A stretch of 64,000 nt of DNA. Origin: UBA5239 sp031548025. GTDB lineage: Bacteria > Verrucomicrobiota > Lentisphaeria > Victivallales > Victivallaceae. The position numbers were made by a program, and so were the translations under genes. How positions within the stretch are numbered: position 1 is the first letter of the stretch; every line of letters begins with the position of its first letter. Under the pieces are notes generated by a model that was not told the DNA's origin, did no database searches, and worked only from the letters and a program-made list of their open reading frames with translations. Shown here piece by piece: positions 62,093 through 64,000 of the stretch. The stretch is taken from contig JAVBRM010000074.1 in assembly GCA_031548025.1 (NCBI GenBank), positions 1-64,000 on the forward strand, given 5' to 3'.

Positions 62093-63438
62093 CGGCGTTC
62101 AATCCTTTTGAATTTTTTCCCGAAAGCATGAGGTTCCGGGGAGCTGAAAATAAATTCTGGAAACCGGGTACAGCCGCAACGGGTCAACATACTGTTGAGC
62201 GAGGCGGTTACTGCGTTTTGTATGGCCGGGCTCAGGGGGGACAAGTACAACCGGATTTCCCGGAAGGCAATCTGAATCGCCTGATAACTGTGAAGGTCCG
62301 GGGCAGCCGTAATAATTGCGCGGGAAATAAAATCGGGGAATACCGAAATGATCTTTCCGGCTTCTCCCGGCAGCAGGAACATATCGTCGCATCTGCCCTC
62401 GATCCGTTCCAAGGCCAGTAGGGAAGAACCGCAGGGGCATGGAGTTTTTCGCTCGGTCAGAATATCGTTGAGGCGATAGCGGATAATCGGTTGGGTGGTG
62501 CGGTTGAAATCGGTAATGACCGGAAGAAAGCGGCCACTGCCTTGGTCGATATATTCCTTCTGGATCGCCAACAGATCTTCATTCAGATGTAGTGTTCCGC
62601 AAGCGCAAGTAGCGCCGAGAAAGCCTTCGGTGGCCTGATAGACTTGATGAACGGGTTGGGCAAATGTTTTTTCAATGATTTCTCGATCGACAGCTTCCAA
62701 TACTTCCGCGACGCTGACAATACGCTCCGGATTAAAAATCAGTTCAGTCCGGTGTTCCGCCAGAATTCGCAACATCGAGGGGGGAGCGACCAACAGAGTC
62801 GGGCGGAAAAGATTGAGGCGTTCCAAGTGTTTTTCGAGCGGCAGCAGCAGATCAAAAAACTCAAATTGAATTCGCGCGCTGCTTACCGTTTCATAAAGGT
62901 TGCTGTCGGCCCGTAGGAAAAAGGCAATGCGATGAGTTCCGAAAATCGAACGGGGCAGAACCTTGGCTAAAACCGCGCCTGCCCATTTAAGGCGCTCCAG
63001 TCTTCCAACTAAAAAAAGACCGTGGGAACCGGAGGTGCCGGAGGAAAGTCCAACAGTAATTTGACCGGGCAACATGGGCCGAAAATGCCGTTCCTGTTCG
63101 GCGCGGCGAGCGACTTCAAAAGCTTTTTCGGCTGTGGCTCCGACGGTGTTCAGGCGATCGAAGTTAGCCATCATGTCGGCTTTTTCGGTAATGGGAAGTG
63201 TATTCCAGGCATTCAGGTCATGATTATGAAAGCGTTCCGCATAGTATGATGAACAAGGAAGGGTTCGAGAAAGGAATTGCCGGATCCGGCGATGGTGCAT
63301 CCGCTCGATTGAATTCCGGCTCCGCAACCCAAAACGGCTGACGAACCGGGTCCGCAGATAGTAATATAAAATGATTAGTTTATCCACGTTTGTTCTCCGG
63401 AAAAAGAATCGGTTCATGAGTGAAACGGACTTCGACAT
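62071..63438 (-). CDS. F390-synthetase-related adenylate-forming enzyme
   Basis: This 455-residue protein belongs to the phenylacetate-CoA-ligase/CoF390-synthetase branch of the ANL superfamily. The ATP-binding loop SSGTSG is at residues 132-137. VYQATEGFLG and FNRTTQPIIRYRLNDI are further core motifs, and paired cysteines (CACG, CPCG) recall the zinc site of these relatives. It should activate an unknown carboxylate as its AMP ester. An in-frame ATG at 63417 is another possible start. It overlaps the MBL gene by 59 bases, or 38 with the shorter start. Confidence 0.78.
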   Translation of the reverse strand: MSKSVSLMNRFFFRRTNVDKLIILYYYLRTRFVSRFGLRSRNSIERMHHRRIRQFLSRTLPCSSYYAERFHNHDLNAWNTLPITEKADMMANFDRLNTVGATAEKAFEVARRAEQERHFRPMLPGQITVGLSSGTSGSHGLFLVGRLERLKWAGAVLAKVLPRSIFGTHRIAFFLRADSNLYETVSSARIQFEFFDLLLPLEKHLERLNLFRPTLLVAPPSMLRILAEHRTELIFNPERIVSVAEVLEAVDREIIEKTFAQPVHQVYQATEGFLGATCACGTLHLNEDLLAIQKEYIDQGSGRFLPVITDFNRTTQPIIRYRLNDILTERKTPCPCGSSLLALERIEGRCDDMFLLPGEAGKIISVFPDFISRAIITAAPDLHSYQAIQIAFREIRLYLSPLSPAIQNAVTASLNSMLTRCGCTRFPEFIFSSPEPHAFGKKFKRIERRWTPSEQ

Positions 63439-64000
63439 CTCCGGAAAGCAAGACCGCGCGCAAACGATTCAGCGTGTCCAGACAGACGGTGGCGGAAAGT
63501 CCCAGCAGCAAACGGATTGGCCATGGCGGCAGGCTTTGTTTCAGGCATGCCCGGCGCGACCAGGCGGCATCGGCGGCAAAAAGAACCGGTTTGTGCCCGG
63601 GTGATTGCAGAAACAGGCCGAGTTGTCCAGGGCTATGTCCCGGCAATTCAATTCCAAGGAGCGAGCCATCACCAAACAGATCAAAAGCCGAGGAAAATTG
63701 CGGCAGTGGCGATTCTACGGGCCGGTTAGGAAAATCCAGCCGCTGCTCAAAATCAACGGGGAGCAATTGGGGTAAAAACCCATGCCGAAGGGCATTCCAA
63801 CCATGCAAATTCCGAACTGCCCGCCAAGCTGATTCCAAGCAAATGAAGCGGGCATATGGAAAATCCCGAGTGGCGGCAATGTGGTCCGCATGGAAATGCG
63901 ACAGGATAATATAACGGATATCTTCGGGGGCTATACCCTGAAGGGCGAGACGTGCCACCACTGTTTGCTCGGGGCGGCAACAGACCGGCAACATTTTCCG
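63380..64000 (-). CDS. MBL-fold metallo-hydrolase, C-terminal part (5' end outside window)
   Basis: The frame is open to the right edge, so the true start may lie outside even though an ATG occurs at 63994. The metal-binding HFHADH motif is near the beginning of the visible part, followed by PGHSPGQLGLFL, FAADAAW and a C-terminal FTHEP that supply the other ligands, the order of lactonase and glyoxalase II-like members. It overlaps the adenylate-forming enzyme gene and so is the first visible gene of the module. Confidence 0.78.
   Translation of the reverse strand, partial: RKMLPVCCRPEQTVVARLALQGIAPEDIRYIILSHFHADHIAATRDFPYARFICLESAWRAVRNLHGWNALRHGFLPQLLPVDFEQRLDFPNRPVESPLPQFSSAFDLFGDGSLLGIELPGHSPGQLGLFLQSPGHKPVLFAADAAWSRRACLKQSLPPWPIRLLLGLSATVCLDTLNRLRAVLLSGDVEVRFTHEPILFPENKRG

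Noticed and set aside
1..64000. tRNA, rRNA and riboswitch search by eye
   Set aside because: No cloverleaf, rRNA stretch or clear riboswitch consensus was seen; a covariance search would be needed to exclude short RNAs.

Overview
The window looks like a chromosome segment of an anaerobic, sugar-fermenting member of the Lentisphaerota (Victivallis-like). This is an inference. It rests on eight prepilin-like proteins with an FTLIELLVVIAII N-terminus, many large secreted glycan-active proteins of the DUF4838, GH2, GH42 and GH123-like types, numerous LacI and GntR regulators, and the tail of an Ech-type hydrogenase operon that suits an H2-evolving fermenter. No rRNA, tRNA, CRISPR array, phage or transposase gene was recognised.

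Bases 1-12,600 are mostly housekeeping and orphan genes. They include the end of an Ech hydrogenase operon closed by a perfect hairpin terminator, a HigBA-type toxin-antitoxin pair, MurD, a B12-binding radical SAM protein, an F420-0:glutamate-ligase-like protein, an Old Yellow Enzyme, and a short run of lipoprotein, DUF3795 and membrane-anchored proteins. An odd operon follows: a GH36-like alpha-galactosidase, a eukaryotic-type HisA, and a MurA with Asp in place of the catalytic Cys. A strongly signalled 60-residue orphan gene and a BtuF-like binding protein come next.

Bases 13,442-60,354 hold eight consecutive cassettes. Each has exactly one transcription factor, exactly one prepilin-like protein and one or more large secreted glycan-active (or predicted) proteins: A LacI/DUF4838 (13.4-17.9 kb), B GntR-SBP/GH2 (18.4-25.0), C AraC/unclassified enzyme plus CBM9-like (25.0-30.9), D LacI/DUF4838 (30.9-35.7), E GntR-SBP/M14-CapA-beta-helix (35.9-43.1), F GntR-PBP/GH42-like plus SGNH esterase (43.1-51.8), G GntR-PBP/GH123-like (51.9-55.8), H LacI/DUF4838 (56.0-60.4). 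Regulators mostly sit first in the operon, behind near-consensus sigma-70 promoters that carry palindromes, which suggests autoregulation by the incoming sugar. Cassette C has two promoters with the same 25-nt AraC-type site in the same geometry. No SusC/D, ABC or PTS importer is encoded among the cassettes. The repeated regulator + pseudopilin + secreted enzyme plan is the most striking feature of the window.

Bases 60,340-64,000 hold a small membrane protein and a three-gene module on the minus strand: an MBL-fold hydrolase cut by the window edge, an F390-synthetase-related adenylate-forming enzyme, and a GNAT-like acyltransferase. It may serve an unknown small-molecule pathway.
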